From: Ascidia mentula
Taxonomy: Eukaryota > Chordata > Ascidiacea > Phlebobranchia > Ascidiidae
Direction of reading: 5' to 3'
Assembly: GCA_947561715.1 (NCBI GenBank)
Contig: OX387199.1
Location: forward strand, 14,079,001-14,143,000
DNA: 64,000 nt
Below the pieces are notes generated by a model that ran no database searches, had not been told where the DNA came from, and saw only the letters and a list, made by a program, of their open reading frames with translations. Below, piece after piece: positions 43,258 through 55,259 of this stretch. Positions within the stretch are counted from its first letter, which is position 1. Each line of letters starts with the position of its first letter. Position numbers and translations under genes: made by a program.

Positions 43258-43690
43258 GTTACGTAGTGTTAAAAACTTAATGGCATCATTGTTCGGGATC
43301 CCCACCCCAAATAAATTTGTCTGTTTAAACAACTGAATAAACGCAACTACAATAAATTATAGGACAAAAACCACCCAACACTTGCTTTAATGTTCGGTGA
43401 ATAAGCGCCCCATTGTTTGCAAACATGGAGCATTTTTACGAAACAAGTACCATTTTTCGTTCAATCGGACGTTAAAAGAGACATCAGCCAACCACATGAG
43501 AGGTTTTTAATTGTTTTGTTGTTATTTCAACTTGTATTATAAACTTATGTAAGCACAACAATCCTATAATCGAAATAAGCCTGGTCTTTCTCATGTGTTA
43601 GTTACCAGATACGACATTTTTGCGACAAGCACGACAATTTTTCTCAAGATGTTCGACACGCAATAAACAATCGACGCCCTGGTTACATTT
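43258..43690 (-). repeat. unclassified dispersed repeat, copy 2
   Basis: This is the reverse-complement counterpart of 19785-20255, with the same block order and moderate divergence. It starts with the GGGATCCCCACCCCAAATAA side and ends with the GTCGAACATCTTGAG side. No target duplication was recognised. Confidence 0.8.
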
Positions 43691-44349
43691 TATGCGTTTG
43701 GCCGCATGTGCGGATGAAACTTTCGTGCCATAGAAAACGCGGATTGTCTTTAAAAAGGTTGAAAAGCACTGAGGTAGACTAAAGAAGTATGAACTTCCCA
43801 CATCCTGAATTATCCCTTGAAAATGTAAAAGATGCATGTGAATCATTTTATAGCGAACCTACTGGCCCATGTAATGTTGATACTGTGAAAGGTAATAAAG
43901 TCTGCCAACAGAAATCAAGAAAATCCCAAAATATATATCAATTAGTCACTTGCTACGAGCTGGACAAAGCCCCTCTTTAAAACAGCAAGCAACATGACTA
44001 GCTGGAATGAATTAGGAGATATAGCTTTTGAGATAGCAGAAAAATTTGCAGATGGAGCATTTCGAAACGCACATAATCTGTCTGAAGAGGAACACACAAA
44101 AAGCAGGTCCAGATGCATAGTGTAGCAAAGGTTTTTGCAGAAGTACGTTCTGATAAGGCTCCTTCCCAATTTGGCAGTACACTTCAGTTTGGATCAGTGT
44201 ATTTTTCGAGTTATAAAGATAGGCCTGTAACTGTTGAACAGGAAGTATATCAACAATGATGGTAATTGTCCTATAACAAGCCAGGACGAGTTTCAGAAAA
44301 AAAGCAGAATGTCTCGCACATTTTAGCTATTCTTACTGAAACAATAAGA

Positions 44350-44900
44350 TAATGTTGCTTGATCAGCAAGGTACTGGGTATCAGTTTTATGATCCAGAAA
44401 TTGCTTCAACAGAGTTAATGAGTGAGGACCTTAGATTTTTTAGATTTAGATTGAAGAAATGCGTTTACAGAATGTTAAAAGGAAGCAGAAACATGAAAAA
44501 GATCAGTTTACTTCCCAAGGTCCATTGTGGGTAATATCACTGGATGGTCATGACAAACTCTTGGTATATATGGATGCATGGACACATTTTCTACAAACAT
44601 TTTGTTTTTATTTGTTACGTTTTTATTGGTTACGCATTCTAATTCTAACCCCCTCAACATTGGAAAAAAATATCTTGAGTTTCTGTTTGACCTTCAATAG
44701 CTTCCACATCATTTGAGGATAGACAGAGGAACCATAAATGGCAACCACTCTTACCTATTATATGGGCCATCCAACACCAACAAAATTAAACGTTGGTGGC
44801 GAGATTTGCATGAGAGACTGGAAAAGTTCTCTAAGCATCAGTTAAGTGAACTCTTGCAGGAAATGATTTCGTTTCATAACACCCGATATATGTTATGAGA
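44350..44900 (+). pseudogene. integrase-like DDE (rve-type) fossil
   Basis: Coding remnants have the order of an integrase-type catalytic core: ISLDGHDKL near 44535 (first Asp region), HLRIDRGTINGN near 44710-44745 (second Asp) and YGPSNTNKIKRWWRDLHERL near 44760-44825 (Glu region). The wording matches a family of integrase-core proteins found as repeats in fish and invertebrates; I cannot say which element they belong to. The remains are broken and spread over more than one frame. Flanking ends were not found. Confidence 0.6.
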
Positions 44901-45199
44901 TAATAGCGGTCGAGATTTCTGAATATGTGAAGTCATTGCTGGACTACATTCTATGATGGTGGCCAAACCGCAAAGAAGTGTAAGAGTAGGAGATTCGGAT
45001 GCAGAAGAAGAGACGGAGATGGAAGATGAATGCAACATGAAGGAAAGGAAGAGGACATTATTAGGTAAGTGAATGTGCTTCAATATTAAATTGTGGATGG
45101 AGATTATTGTCTTACAGGTCAAATACTCTTCGTATCAAGTCAGTCCGGCCTGAGGACCAGGAAACGTTTTTCGTTGTTGCTTAGGACACCGCCCACTGG

Positions 45200-46290
45200 A
45201 TAGATTGTGCCCTCTGTGGACATAAAAAACAAGGACTGCAAAAGATTTTTCGATCAATTAATTAAGCAGGCAAAGGGGCTGCCGAGTACTAGGCCACGAA
45301 ACAGCGTTTTGACGGGTTATGTTGCGAAAACATATAGAACAACTCGGTTTACACGTAGCGCCAACGAACATTTTACCAGCATGTACACCAGTTACGAGGC
45401 TTTGATCCATATATTTAAGGAAAACCGCGAAACTGCTGATGAATGTGAGGAGATGAAGTACTTCATTAAGGGCGAGATTTGCTTAGTCGCAAAGTTTAAA
45501 TCAAAACGCGTGGAATATGAAGTGGTGGCCAAAGCTAAAAGCGATAATTCAAATAATGAAAGTAAACCTGTCAAAATAGGTTTGAGAAGAAACGCTTTGT
45601 CTGGAAAGCACGTAAACTGTATCAGCATTTTAACGACATATGTTCTGAGGACGGCAAGTTCTGCAACATCTAGTTGGAAGATGTTTGGGTTGTGTGCCCC
45701 AACGCCAAAGAAGTGACCAACGGACCTATCCGAACAGAAGTCATTGAATGGAGGATGCGGCAACCTTCATGTATATCTTGATGTATTTGGCCCTCTTCAG
45801 CGACTCGGTTTACAAATGCAAAGTGAAACACTCGACCCAGTTAAGGCAGTTGTAAGTGTTTCAAAGAAGGTTTTGATGTCTGCTGTTGACAATTCTGGGA
45901 ACAATGTTGATACATCAAGTTCAGATGTGAAATTGTAAATTTCCGTAGCAAAGCTACCGGCAAGATGCTGCACAGCTATCAGGGAGTGGTTTTGCATGAT
46001 TTTGATCGCCATAATGTTAACATCATTGATGTATACGCCAGCATCATTGTATCAGCTTGCAACACGATGGATTTTGGAAGGATGTTTTCCAAAGTTCTTT
46101 TTACAGAACAGAATGTAAAAATGTTTTGCACATTGTTGAGTTGCTGCTGACCACACCTTTCACAAACGCAAAACTTGAACGTATGTTCAGTAGACTATCT
46201 CGCGGTAAAACTGATTGGCGCAACAGACTTGGACAAGGGCGTTTGAATAATGTTTTAATGATCGCAGAAGAAGGCCCTACAATGCTTTAG
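45200..46290 (+). pseudogene. hAT transposase remnants
   Basis: The right end (46140-46290) codes the hAT C-terminal dimerisation segment: PFTNAKLERMFSRLSRGKTD, then WRNRL and MIAEEGP. The long frame 45207-45716 upstream (EMKYFIKGEICLVAKFKSKR) has no clear hAT motif and may be part of the same element. The dimerisation segment is preceded by broken frames, so the gene is decayed. No 8-bp target duplication or terminal repeats were identified. Confidence 0.6.
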
Positions 46291-46524
46291 TTTGATTCTT
46301 CTAATTCTATTAACCGCTGAAAAAAAGATAAAATTCGCAGGTTTACTGCGGCACCTCCACACACTTATCCCAGTAAAAAAAAGAGACACAGTGATGACGA
46401 GTTACAATATAAAATAACCTTGTGTCAAACGCATTTATTGTTAACAATACATGTTTCGCTAAAATAAATATCTTCAGTTCTAAAATAAAACGGAAAACAA
46501 AAACAAAATGCTGAAAAATAAATG

Positions 46525-47833
46525 CTAAAAACTGGCCGAACAAATGGGCTGCTGGTGGTAACCTCCAAGAGCAGCAATGTCTGGTGACCTACTTGCGTGG
46601 TGTAGCACCGCGGCCGCTAGCATGCGTTGCATGTAGATAAACCGTTGGGCATATATCGCAGGTAGTACCATTTTTTGTATGTTGATTTGTGCGTTTAAAA
46701 TTTTTTGCCATTTGTTTTCACAAATGTCCAAATGCTTCATAGGGGGTTGTTCAAGAAACACAACAGAGTAGCTTGTAGCCAAATCAGGTCTTTTGTGGAA
46801 CGTCGCTGGGTGATGTTCCTGGAAATGGCGGAGTAGCGCACTTTTGTCTCCCGCCTCATCGGTGTTGAATGTTCTCCACATTTGTCTGTGCTTGTTCCAC
46901 CGGGTGGAGAACTTATTCTTTGTTTGTCCGACGTATTTTTCTTTACATACCCTACAAGTTGCCGTATAAATGCCAAAGCTTGCACAATACAATTGGTCAT
47001 GAAGCTTGATTGCACCAGACGGTGTTTCAACCCGGTATACTTCGTCGACCATGCTGTGAAAGCCTTTGAAATGTCCACATAGGCCACATTTTCGGCATGG
47101 TTTCGAACACACTGGCCCTGTTTGGGTACGGATGGCAATCGACCTAAAAGCAGTAAGCCAGCTCTCTAATGTTCATTCCAATTCTTTTTCCTTCGACGAT
47201 AAAGTCACATAGCCGGGGAAGGATGTAGCCCAGTATACCGATGGATCGGCAATTTTGTTCTTTTCTTGTTGGTTGTTGGGCCCAAACCAAGAGAAAAATT
47301 ATATCGTCTATGTATCGTTTGAAGATTTCCGTTTTTTTCTAGTTTCCGTTTAATGCGGGTTATAATTTCATGGACTGCAATGTTGGCAACCGAGACTGAG
47401 TGGTTGTCTCCGGTGACTAGTCCATCTTTTTGTACGTAGTATTGCCCCTTGTAGGTAGTAATAACATTTTTCAAGCAAAGTAGTGTAAGTTCTACAATCA
47501 TACCTCGAGATCTTGCTGAGTATTTGGCGTGTTTTTTGAGTACGTTGTTTAGCGCTGTGATCACCAAGTCCCTGTGCAAGCTTGTATATAGTGCAGTGAC
47601 ATCAGCTGCCACTAGGTGGAGAATTCTTCCTCGATGCGATTCTGGGTGTTGTTTGTGCTTACACAATGCCAACGCATGTAAGTAGTCTTTGCTGTCTCTG
47701 CAGTACTCGTCGAATACGGATTTGCAGAATGCATTGCTTATGGGCTGGTGGTAACCTCCAAGACACTCTGAGCAGCATAGCACCGCGACCGCAAGCATGT
47801 GTTACATGTAGATAAAACCGTTGGGCATATCAC
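46525..47833 (-). mobile_element. Penelope-like retroelement with terminal direct repeats, broken
   Basis: Read on the minus strand, a reverse-transcriptase-like part (47798-47205; HLVAADVTALYTSLHRDLVI, KGQYYVQKDGLVTGDN) is followed by a GIY-YIG endonuclease part (47112-46525; GIYTATCRVCKEKYVGQTKN, then RWNKHRQMWR). This order is that of Penelope-like elements. About 100 bases are directly repeated at the two ends (47739-47833 and 46545-46655; both contain GGTGGTAACCTCCAAGA and GTAGATAAA-CCGTTGGGCATAT), as in the pseudo-LTR arrangement known for the family. The copy is shorter than a whole element and is broken. Confidence 0.8.
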
Positions 47834-48617
47834 GTGATCACATTTAATTATGTTTTTGAGATTCAGAGATGTCTCAGTCAAAATGCCTGGCAGTGTACAT
47901 GACGCATCTGTGCTGCGTGCCTCTCAATTGCAAAAAAATGCATCCAACCAAAAGTACTAAGTTTTTAATATCACTATGCTTCAACCGATTTAAGTTGCTA
48001 TTTTTGTGTTTAATAGGGCACCATAACCATCAACAATCTGTGTATCCCTTGCTGTCATGGACCGCCACACTGGGGGGTTTCCTAATTTGTTTTGAACGCA
48101 ACACTGCCTGCCTTTTCGGATACAAAATCCTCTTCGCTTGCACAACAGCACTGGTTCCCTGTCAAACGAACAGAAACGTGTCACAATCGGCAATAATACG
48201 CACATTCAATATGGTCGACAAGCTTACACAAAGAAATAATATGTTACATTAAGAAAGTCAACACCTCTTAACTCGTAACTAACACAATTTACACATTCAA
48301 TTACGTACCCAGTCATTTCTCGCTGTAACATTAACCATGTTTTCTATATTTTTTTGGTTAGTTTGTTGGCTGTCTTTTAGAAAATTTAATATATTTTCAA
48401 TGCAGGCACCCTCCTTTTCTTCATCGCTGCACTCTGAACCTTATAAAAACCATATAATATTAACTATAGCAAAAAGGGTTTCTGTAATAGTTCGGGACCT
48501 CTCGCAGGTATGCGACTCTTCTGTTGGTGCTTGGGAATTTTCTTCGGATTAAGGAAATGTTTCAGACTCTTCTTCTTTCTGCACGGGTGGCGTGACAGAT
48601 TTTTCCTTCTGGAAATT

Positions 48618-49600
48618 CTAATCATCCACCACAAACTTCCACTCCTCGTCGAAGAATCTCTTGCCGAGGTTGAAAGACAAGGGACATAAAAACAAGTCCG
48701 CGTAGGTGTTTACACACACCTCCGATCTTGGCTCAGCGAACCGCGTGTACAAGTTTCGTGATGTTTGTTCTATGTAGGTTTGTGCACATGAACATGTTAG
48801 CTTGGACGAGAGGTACACGGTCTTCTGGCAATCTTTAAATAAGACAGTTTTCTGGTTGGTGCAGCGGTAGACAAACCGTAATAGTTCCTTTCGAATTCGG
48901 TGGCTAATAGGGTTTAGGTTAGGTAACCTCATCACACAGAACTTGGTGCTTTCTGATATTGTTTACGTAGCACCGAACGTACGCAGTTCGCAACGAACTT
49001 GAGTGGATACCCATTTTTCTTTAGCAGGTTTTTTATGCACTCGAATTCTTCGTGCTGCTGATCCTGTAGACACGATGAAGGTGTGAGCTCACAAGGTTGA
49101 CTTTGTAATCCCGTGGTACAAAGCTGGACCATTTACTATAGAGACCAGTGTTGGTTGACTTCCTGTAGGTGGTTGTGGTAATGGAATCTCCCACTCGTTC
49201 GTCGAAAAACGAAATCCGTTGTTCACATTCAACGCGTTTTGTAAACTTGATGTTACGATGAATCTTGTTTACGTTTGAGTAGAAAGCGGTCAAGGCACGT
49301 TCATTGCGTACCGCAACAAACAGGTCGTCCACTATTGCGACCTATATGCCACGTAACGACACAGAACTAGGGGGCGATCGTGTGTGGATGATGGCAATGG
49401 GAGACCCCATCTTGTTTCCATTAAACTTAAAGGTGGTGTTCTTCGCTGCCCATTGGAGCAGTTTTTTAGCCTAGATTTGTTAAGGTCTTGTAATCCACTT
49501 GTGTTATCTCTACTGACCAGGCACAAGATGAGGTTGATGGTAAAGTCCTGATCAACACATTTTGTCTGTGTCAAAACAAATGTTGATCACCAATTTGTGG
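48618..49600 (-). mobile_element. second Penelope-like element of another lineage, broken
   Basis: Minus-strand blocks, in order, are NGNKMGSPIAI (near 49420), DDLFVAVRNERALTAFYSNV (49330 downward), KSTNTGLYSKWSSFVPRDYK (near 49130), and LTCSCAQTYIEQTSRNLYTR (near 48750). They match the late reverse-transcriptase and GIY-YIG-like regions of Penelope/Neptune-type elements. The sequence differs strongly from the neighbouring copy at 46.5-47.8 kb, so it is a separate lineage. The copy lacks its first half and is broken. Confidence 0.75.
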
Positions 49601-49639
49601 CCAGCTTCATAACACAAACCGAGAGACAATCAGACATTG

Positions 49640-50460
49640 CCGAGTCCTTCATTTTTTATAGTCGATAAATGTGATGCAGAGATACATGCAGTTGAGAGCG
49701 TTTTTACCACTGCGAAGAACCAAAGGTATGTTTTGAAAAGAATGCCATGTAAGATTTAAAGCAGAAAAGTCTCCATCTGATCGAAGTACAATTTTTCACA
49801 AGGAGGTTTTATCCAATGGATGGGAAATGTAAGTTGTAGAAGCAAGGTAAACAACAAAGGGTAATAGTTTTGTGGATTGGCTCTATGATGAAGTTATTAA
49901 CAGCTGTTTGTTGCATTAAACTACTAAACACCAACACACACTCACTATGTCTTTTAAGACATTGTAACAGAACGTAGGTACATTATATAAGACAAGGCAT
50001 GCACTAAACCAATGACAGAAACATGCTTCAGGACATTTACTCTCAATGAAATATTAACATGTCATTTATGCTACAATAGCTACTGGATAAAATCTTTAGC
50101 GAGATGGTAAAAGTTACCTGAAAAACCAGTGCTTCCCAACCTTTTTCAGTTCGTGACCCAAACTGTAACATTTAGAAATGTTTAGCGACCCACCTGAAAT
50201 AGCTTCGCGACCCACTGGTTGCGAAGCACTGGTGTAAACCATACTTTTATACCCTCCTAAAATTGTATTTGAATAAACCCAGTTTCATATGGCTACTGGC
50301 GAAGCGTCTGGGTAATTAAAATGCCAACGACCACAAAGAAAATCCCTTGGGCGTGGTTGGAATTTTCTTGAAATTTGTTTTAAAATGCATCACGGCGGGA
50401 TCTGCTATTGTTTTACAGGCATCCTGTCGCTACACACCTTTCAAGGCATCAACATGTGCG
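49640..50460 (+). mobile_element. deleted, non-autonomous relative of the SWIM/PHD MULE
   Basis: The stretch aligns, in opposite orientation, with several separate parts of the MULE gene at 58.7-61.1 kb. 49650-49710 matches 61020-61085 (GATGCAGAGATACATGC), 49800-49850 matches 60590-60660, 49880-49945 matches 59495-59560 (CAACACACACTC), and 50270-50460 matches 58700-58915 (CCCAGTTTCATATGGCTACT). Everything between these parts is deleted. Part of the core is kept with high similarity, so the two copies are close relatives. A small hAT-type insertion lies inside it. Confidence 0.8.
50127..50231. mobile_element. hAT-type MITE, about 105 bp
   Basis: The ends are inverted: CAGTGCTTCCCAACC at the left, and CAGTGCTTCGCAACC read inward from the right. 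A CAGTG start and short length are typical of hAT miniature elements. The 8-bp flanks (TGAAAAAC and GTGTAAAC) agree only in part, so the target duplication is uncertain. Confidence 0.65.
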
Positions 50461-50636
50461 ATTGATCGTCAACAAGACCTACGATGTCTCAACATGCAGC
50501 TGATCCCAACCACTTTCACCTGATTTGTTCTTATTGGTGGCTTGTCCATTCGTATTATCCTACCTGTCGCCATGTGTGCTCACCACCTCACCCGGAAATA
50601 ACAGTTGTTCTGTAAGATAATAGGTCTTAACTTACC

Positions 50637-51035
50637 TAATAGTGTTTTTCCTTTAGGCCCCATATCAGTATTTTGCTTTTTTGCCCACTATAATTCTTGT
50701 AGTAAAGATCTACTGCTACTATTCAAAGAGAAAACGGGGGGGACCTGGAGGATCTTTTTGTCCAAAAAAAGAGTAGAAAAGGGTTAGGGCCAAATGGACG
50801 AGGTTTAAGTGACTCATTTTTTCGCAGTCTTAGAGGGCGCTTTCAGTAACTATCTTGCAACTAATTTTGACCTGAATGCGTAGACAAGAGGCGGGCCTAA
50901 CATAAAATCACAAATTTAGGTATACTTCTGTGTATCAATTTTGAGTTACATTCCAAAAAAAGTGCTGAAAATCGCCCTGGCTACAGCACGTGACTCCCAG
51001 CTTATTCAACCTGAAAATATCACCGGTTGCATTTA
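50637..51035. repeat. unclassified dispersed repeat, shortened copy
   Basis: This has the same family and orientation as 8429-9240, with internal deletions. The best kept block is the one around GAGGCGGGCCTAACATAAAA and GGTATACTTCTGTG. No coding capacity is shared between the two copies. Confidence 0.7.
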
Positions 51036-51795
51036 TATGCGGTCTTAAATATAGGGCAATTTCACCAGAATCCCAAACGGCCAATGCGATTCAATGGGTA
51101 TTCACCTATCACACTAGGCCCGTTTACATGTGCGGCCGGAAGGGAATCGAATTTACCGGAAATGAGATGAATTGTAACATCTCAATCCAATCCGTTATTC
51201 GCCTCTTTTCACGCGCTCAATAATTTTTTCGCAACTACGCGAGGTTATATGTCTTGTTGCAAAAAAGTAGGCGTAAAACAGCTATTTCTTGAATGATTGC
51301 GGCGGGCACTTTTATTTTGTTGCGATAAGCAGTCGCAGGCGGTTGAGGAAAAAATGAACAATAACGTGAAGTTTGCCGTTATGCCCTTGTTTAAATACGT
51401 TTCTTGGAGAACAAAAATTCATGCGCGTTACATTCATATGAGGAAGATTGTGCACAATTTTATACAGGAGTGGAAACTGTTGGGAAACAGACGTTCAAAG
51501 ATTAAGGGTCGAATTCATAAACCCCGATCAAGGGTCAGATCAGTTGATCCGGATCAGTTTTCACAGATCCGTGTTCATAGGAAGATACTTTTATCCACGC
51601 CTATGTAACATAGAAATCTGTGCGAATATTAAAGCTACGATTTCGTGTAGTATTTCAACTGTTATTTATAAACAAAAATAACAGGCGGTGGCCCTGTTCA
51701 CGCCTAATCATTAAAATTCGCACAGATTTCATTCTATTTGAATAAGGGATCCAACGGAAACTTAGGTTACTATAAGCTTTAAAAAAAAATAAAAA
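51036..51795. other. no gene recognised
   Basis: Short frames occur at 51297-51681 but show no motif. A small cluster of GATCCGGATCAG-like palindromes lies at 51520-51575. Confidence 0.35.
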
Positions 51796-51801
51796 ACATA
51801 A

Positions 51802-52549
51802 ATGGCACCTCAATCTGTTGCCACCATATCTGCGAAAGTGGATAATTTATTATTGGAACTGTTAAGCAACAAGAAAGTGATGAATGAAAAATTGAACACA
51901 GTTCTAACAGATCTGCAAGCATAAAGGAAAGTCAGGTCTATCTTTCCAATAAATATGATGAGCTGGAAGAAAAACTAAACAACAAAGATAGAGAGCTCAA
52001 GGTACTTACAAATGAAAACAAATCACTAAAAGAAGACGTTGCACAACTTAAAAAAGAAATGATTACAAACGCTGAACAAATAAACTCACTTGAACAATAT
52101 GGAAGAAGGGAATGCTTGGAAATTAAAGGAATACCAAATACAGATGATATTGTTTCTGCAGTTGCCAAAAAAGTTGGAGTAGCAATTGTCAAAAGCGATA
52201 TCAGCATTTCGCATCGATTGGGGACAAAGACATCAATGCATGGAAAACCCCCAACAATAATAGCAAAATTTAACAGCAGAAAAATAAGAGACAAAATATA
52301 CAACAACCGAAGAGAGCTTTCGAAAAACAAACATTGTGAATCACAGAATCCAATCTTTATGAATGAAAGTTTAACTCGGCAAAACAGAAAAATTTTCAAT
52401 GCTTGTTTAAATTATAAAAGAAAACATGGTTTCAAATTCATATGGACACTGAATGTAACAACTATGCTGAAGAAAAATGAATCATCCCCCTCATTGGCAA
52501 TCAAGACTGAAGAGGAACTTCAAAAGCACAATATCCCATTGGAGAACTA
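51802..52549 (+). pseudogene. CR1-like LINE ORF1 (coiled coil, RNA-binding)
   Basis: The ATG near 51802 gives MAPQSVATISAKVDNLLLEL. The frame shifts near 51920, and the sequence continues with a heptad-like coiled coil (DELEEKLNNKDRELKVLTNE, LKKEMITNAEQINSLEQYGR). A fold typical of LINE ORF1 proteins follows: RRECLEIKGIP, then ISHRLGTKTSMHGKPPTIIA and KFNSRKIRDKIYNNRREL, ending at 52550. Such proteins bind the LINE RNA. The long frame 52059-52549 is open, so damage is limited to the first part. It is followed after 230 bases by the endonuclease frame. Confidence 0.75.
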
Positions 52550-52779
52550 GGTACATGAACAAGCACTTGAATAGATCTTTGACAAATGTGCACCACTGCA
52601 AATTTTGTGCAAAATGTGTCACTTTTCATTTGTGTAAAAGCAATATTACATTACTTTTTGGGGTAGAAACTTACACACATTGCATGTTTTTACTATACTG
52701 CATGTTGTCATAACATTTCACATCCCACACAGCGCTTCGAAAAACTGCTTAGTAAAGTAAACCCCCAAGTTACTTTGAC

Positions 52780-53904
52780 ATGACTGACATTAGAGGGTCC
52801 CAATATTATGACACCAGCAAGTTTCATTCACTCATTAGTTGCATGGGAAAACAAGATTTATTACTGATGCATTTAAATGTAAGAAGTCTATCACGCATTT
52901 TACCATTTCTGGAAGAATTGCTTGCTTCATGTCAATTACTTCCACATGTAATTGCAATATCAGAAACCAGGCTTAGTGCACAAACTTCTGACAATGTTAG
53001 TCTTCCTGGTTACATATTTCTGCAAGAAAATTCAGTGACCAATGCTGGTGGAGTGGGATTATATATTAGAGATTATTTGCAGTATTGCAAAATAGAAACT
53101 TACCACATTGATATCCCCAAATGCGAAAATTTATGGATACAGCTGCATGTTGATGACAGCGTTTCCATCATAGTTGGTGTTGTGTATCGACATCCCGACC
53201 ATGCCATTGATTTATTTTCCTCACAGATGGAAAATAACTTTTTTAAGCTAAATAAGAGCAAAACAAACTACTACATACTTGGTGACTTTAACATAAACAT
53301 CACAGACAACAACTTAAAAACTAAGGCATATAAACTAATGATTGAAAGTTTAAACGGACAAGCCAACACACACATCACCCTCATCCACCATATCTATACA
53401 AATGATTTAACACATGACATCACCCCAGGAATAATATATATATATCTGATCAACTTTATATATATATCTGATCACATGCCTGTATTTGCTATGATAAATC
53501 AAACAGTCACAACCACTCTGAAATCTTGCAAAACAAATAGAAACTACAGGCAATTCAACTTAGAACAGTTCATGGAAAATATCATTAAAATCGGCAACGC
53601 TGTATCACATGAAACAAATGTTCATATAAAATGTAAAATTTTAATCACTCACCTCCAAAGCACTTCTGTCACCACTTAACTACTTGAAGAACTCTACATC
53701 AAACTCCTTTGTCTTTATAGACATAGAGGAGAACGAAGTTTTCAACACAATTTCAATGCTACACACAAATAAGGCTACTGGTCCATATGACCTCCCAATA
53801 AAGCTCATAAAACTAGCAGCTCCGACACTGACACCAATTTTATGTAATCTTTACAATACCTGCATAGCCAGATGTACTTTTCCTGTTTAAAATCGCAAAA
53901 GAGG
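52780..53904 (+). pseudogene. CR1-like LINE ORF2, cut within the reverse transcriptase
   Basis: The frame starts MTDIRGSQYYDTSKFHSLIS and carries the endonuclease of CR1-like LINEs: LLMHLNVRSLSRILPFLEEL, ISETRLSAQ, GGVGLYIRD, VGVVYRHP and LGDFNINI. The last block, SDHMPVF near 53470-53490, is preceded by a short duplication of TATATATATCTGATCA. The open frame ends at 53679. Reverse-transcriptase sequence begins at about 53700 (FNTISMLHTNKATGPYDLPI, LCNLYNTCIARCTFPV). It breaks off near 53905, after a block like KIAKEVT, where LINEs of this group continue with KKGD and NYRPIS. A matching later part of a CR1-like reverse transcriptase appears at 63885. Confidence 0.85.
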
Positions 53905-54482
53905 TGACAGCTAAATTCACCAGCAAACCAAGTCTCAACGCCTTCAAAGAGCAGCTGTTCAAGGACTTTAGCTACCCGGAGCTCTTAGCTAGACGTGCTT
54001 ACAACTGCGCAACGTACGGCAGAAAAAGGAAACTCTTCGACAGAGTCGCGGAGAAAATGGCAAAAAAGATAGCAAAGCCACTAGAGGTAGAAGAGGCCTT
54101 CCACGTGTTTCATTCCATAGTGGATGGAGCGAAAGATATAAGATGGAACGGCAAAAGATTAACAGTACAAGACCTAAAAGTAATCCTAATACAAGCAGCA
54201 CTTGAAGCCCGCGATACCGTGACTGACGGTATATTGCGGGCCCCTCATGTGCTGCTTCATGGATCAGCTGGTAAGGGAAAGACCCTACTCGGCCAACTTC
54301 TCTTTCCACCGGAAGTTGCAAGTATCCTTACCAACGACAGTGCCGGAGTAGGGCAGATGGCCTTGCGATTCCAACACAAGGTACTAAAAATAGATGATGC
54401 GGGGGAGGCATTTCTCGGCAGTGACCAATTGGTATACATGTACCACGCGGAAATTATACTAACGTACACTCGGATTTTTCAG
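53904..54482 (+). other. SF3-helicase-like reading frame of unknown, possibly viral, origin
   Basis: About 193 codons are open. There is no ATG at the left end, which adjoins CR1-like sequence. The second half has a Walker A box (GSAGKGKT, residues 120-127 counted from 53904) after a hydrophobic strand (APHVLLH), and a Walker B box (KVLKIDDAG, residues 159-167). The spacing is like that of superfamily 3 helicases of small DNA viruses and replication proteins of mobile elements. The first half (SYPELLARRAYNCATYGRKR) is not recognised. A CAG/GTAACT splice donor occurs at 54482/54483. It could be part of an old viral copy or of an unfamiliar mobile element. It appears to be a partial copy. Confidence 0.5.
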
Positions 54483-54603
54483 GTAACTATCACTCCTTAG
54501 TTTCCCCGTAACATTTGTATTGGTTTCGATGCGGACTGGGGAATGTAAGGAAAAATAGCGGGAGACAACGTCGTACGTACATTGTGAAACCTGTTGTACG
54601 TCA

Positions 54604-55100
54604 GTTTAAGAAATTCATTGCGTTCAACGTACACGCTGGTTTTTGTGTACAGTTGCAAGCGCTTTAAGTTAAGAAATTCATTGCGTTTAACATCCACTCT
54701 AGTTTTCGTGTACGGTTGCAAGGGCTTTAAGTTAAGAAATTCGTTGCGTTCAACGTACACGCTGGTTTTCGAGTACAGTTGCAAGCGCTTCAAGTAATCA
54801 GTTGTGCTTGACGACAACTGCATTATTTGTGGACAATGCTATGTGCTTTTAGTCCAGAAACGTATTGGGATTAACTTCTGCTGTAATATATGTGTACAGT
54901 TGCAATGGTTTAAAGTTAAGAAATTTATTGCGTTCAACGTCCACTCTAGTTTTCGTGTACGGTTGCAAGGGCTTTAAGCTAAGAATTTCATTGCGTTCAA
55001 CGTAAACTTTGGTTTTCGTATACAGTTGCAAGGGCTTTAAGTTAAGAAGTTTTTCGATGGTCTGTACAGATGTAACGTAGATTAGATTTTGTTGACAGCA
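54604..55100 (+). repeat. array of 63-bp units, left
   Basis: Six units begin at 54604, 54668, 54731, 54915, 54978 and 55041, each starting GTTAAGAAATT or a close variant. Each contains GCGTTCAACGT and TACAGTTGCAAGGGCTTT. The period is 63 bases (one interval is 64). A 120-base interruption lies between the third and fourth units. The same unit recurs in inverted orientation at 63781-63878. Confidence 0.92.
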
Positions 55101-55259
55101 CATAATCCGTCGATCGCTATTATGTTCAGCCATGCATTAGCTTATGTATGTGGCAAAAAATTGGCATGACTTGAAAATAAATGGTTTGTTTGCGCAACGT
55201 TGATTAATTGCCGTTATTTGTTTGCAGGAAATTAACTGCCAGTTAAAGTAGAAGGAAAA

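Noticed and set aside
54497-55133. Repeated minus-strand peptide units (LKPLQPYTKTRVDVERNEFL-like)
   Set aside because: They are a by-product of the 63-bp tandem repeat, whose period is divisible by three. No start, splice or composition evidence supports coding.
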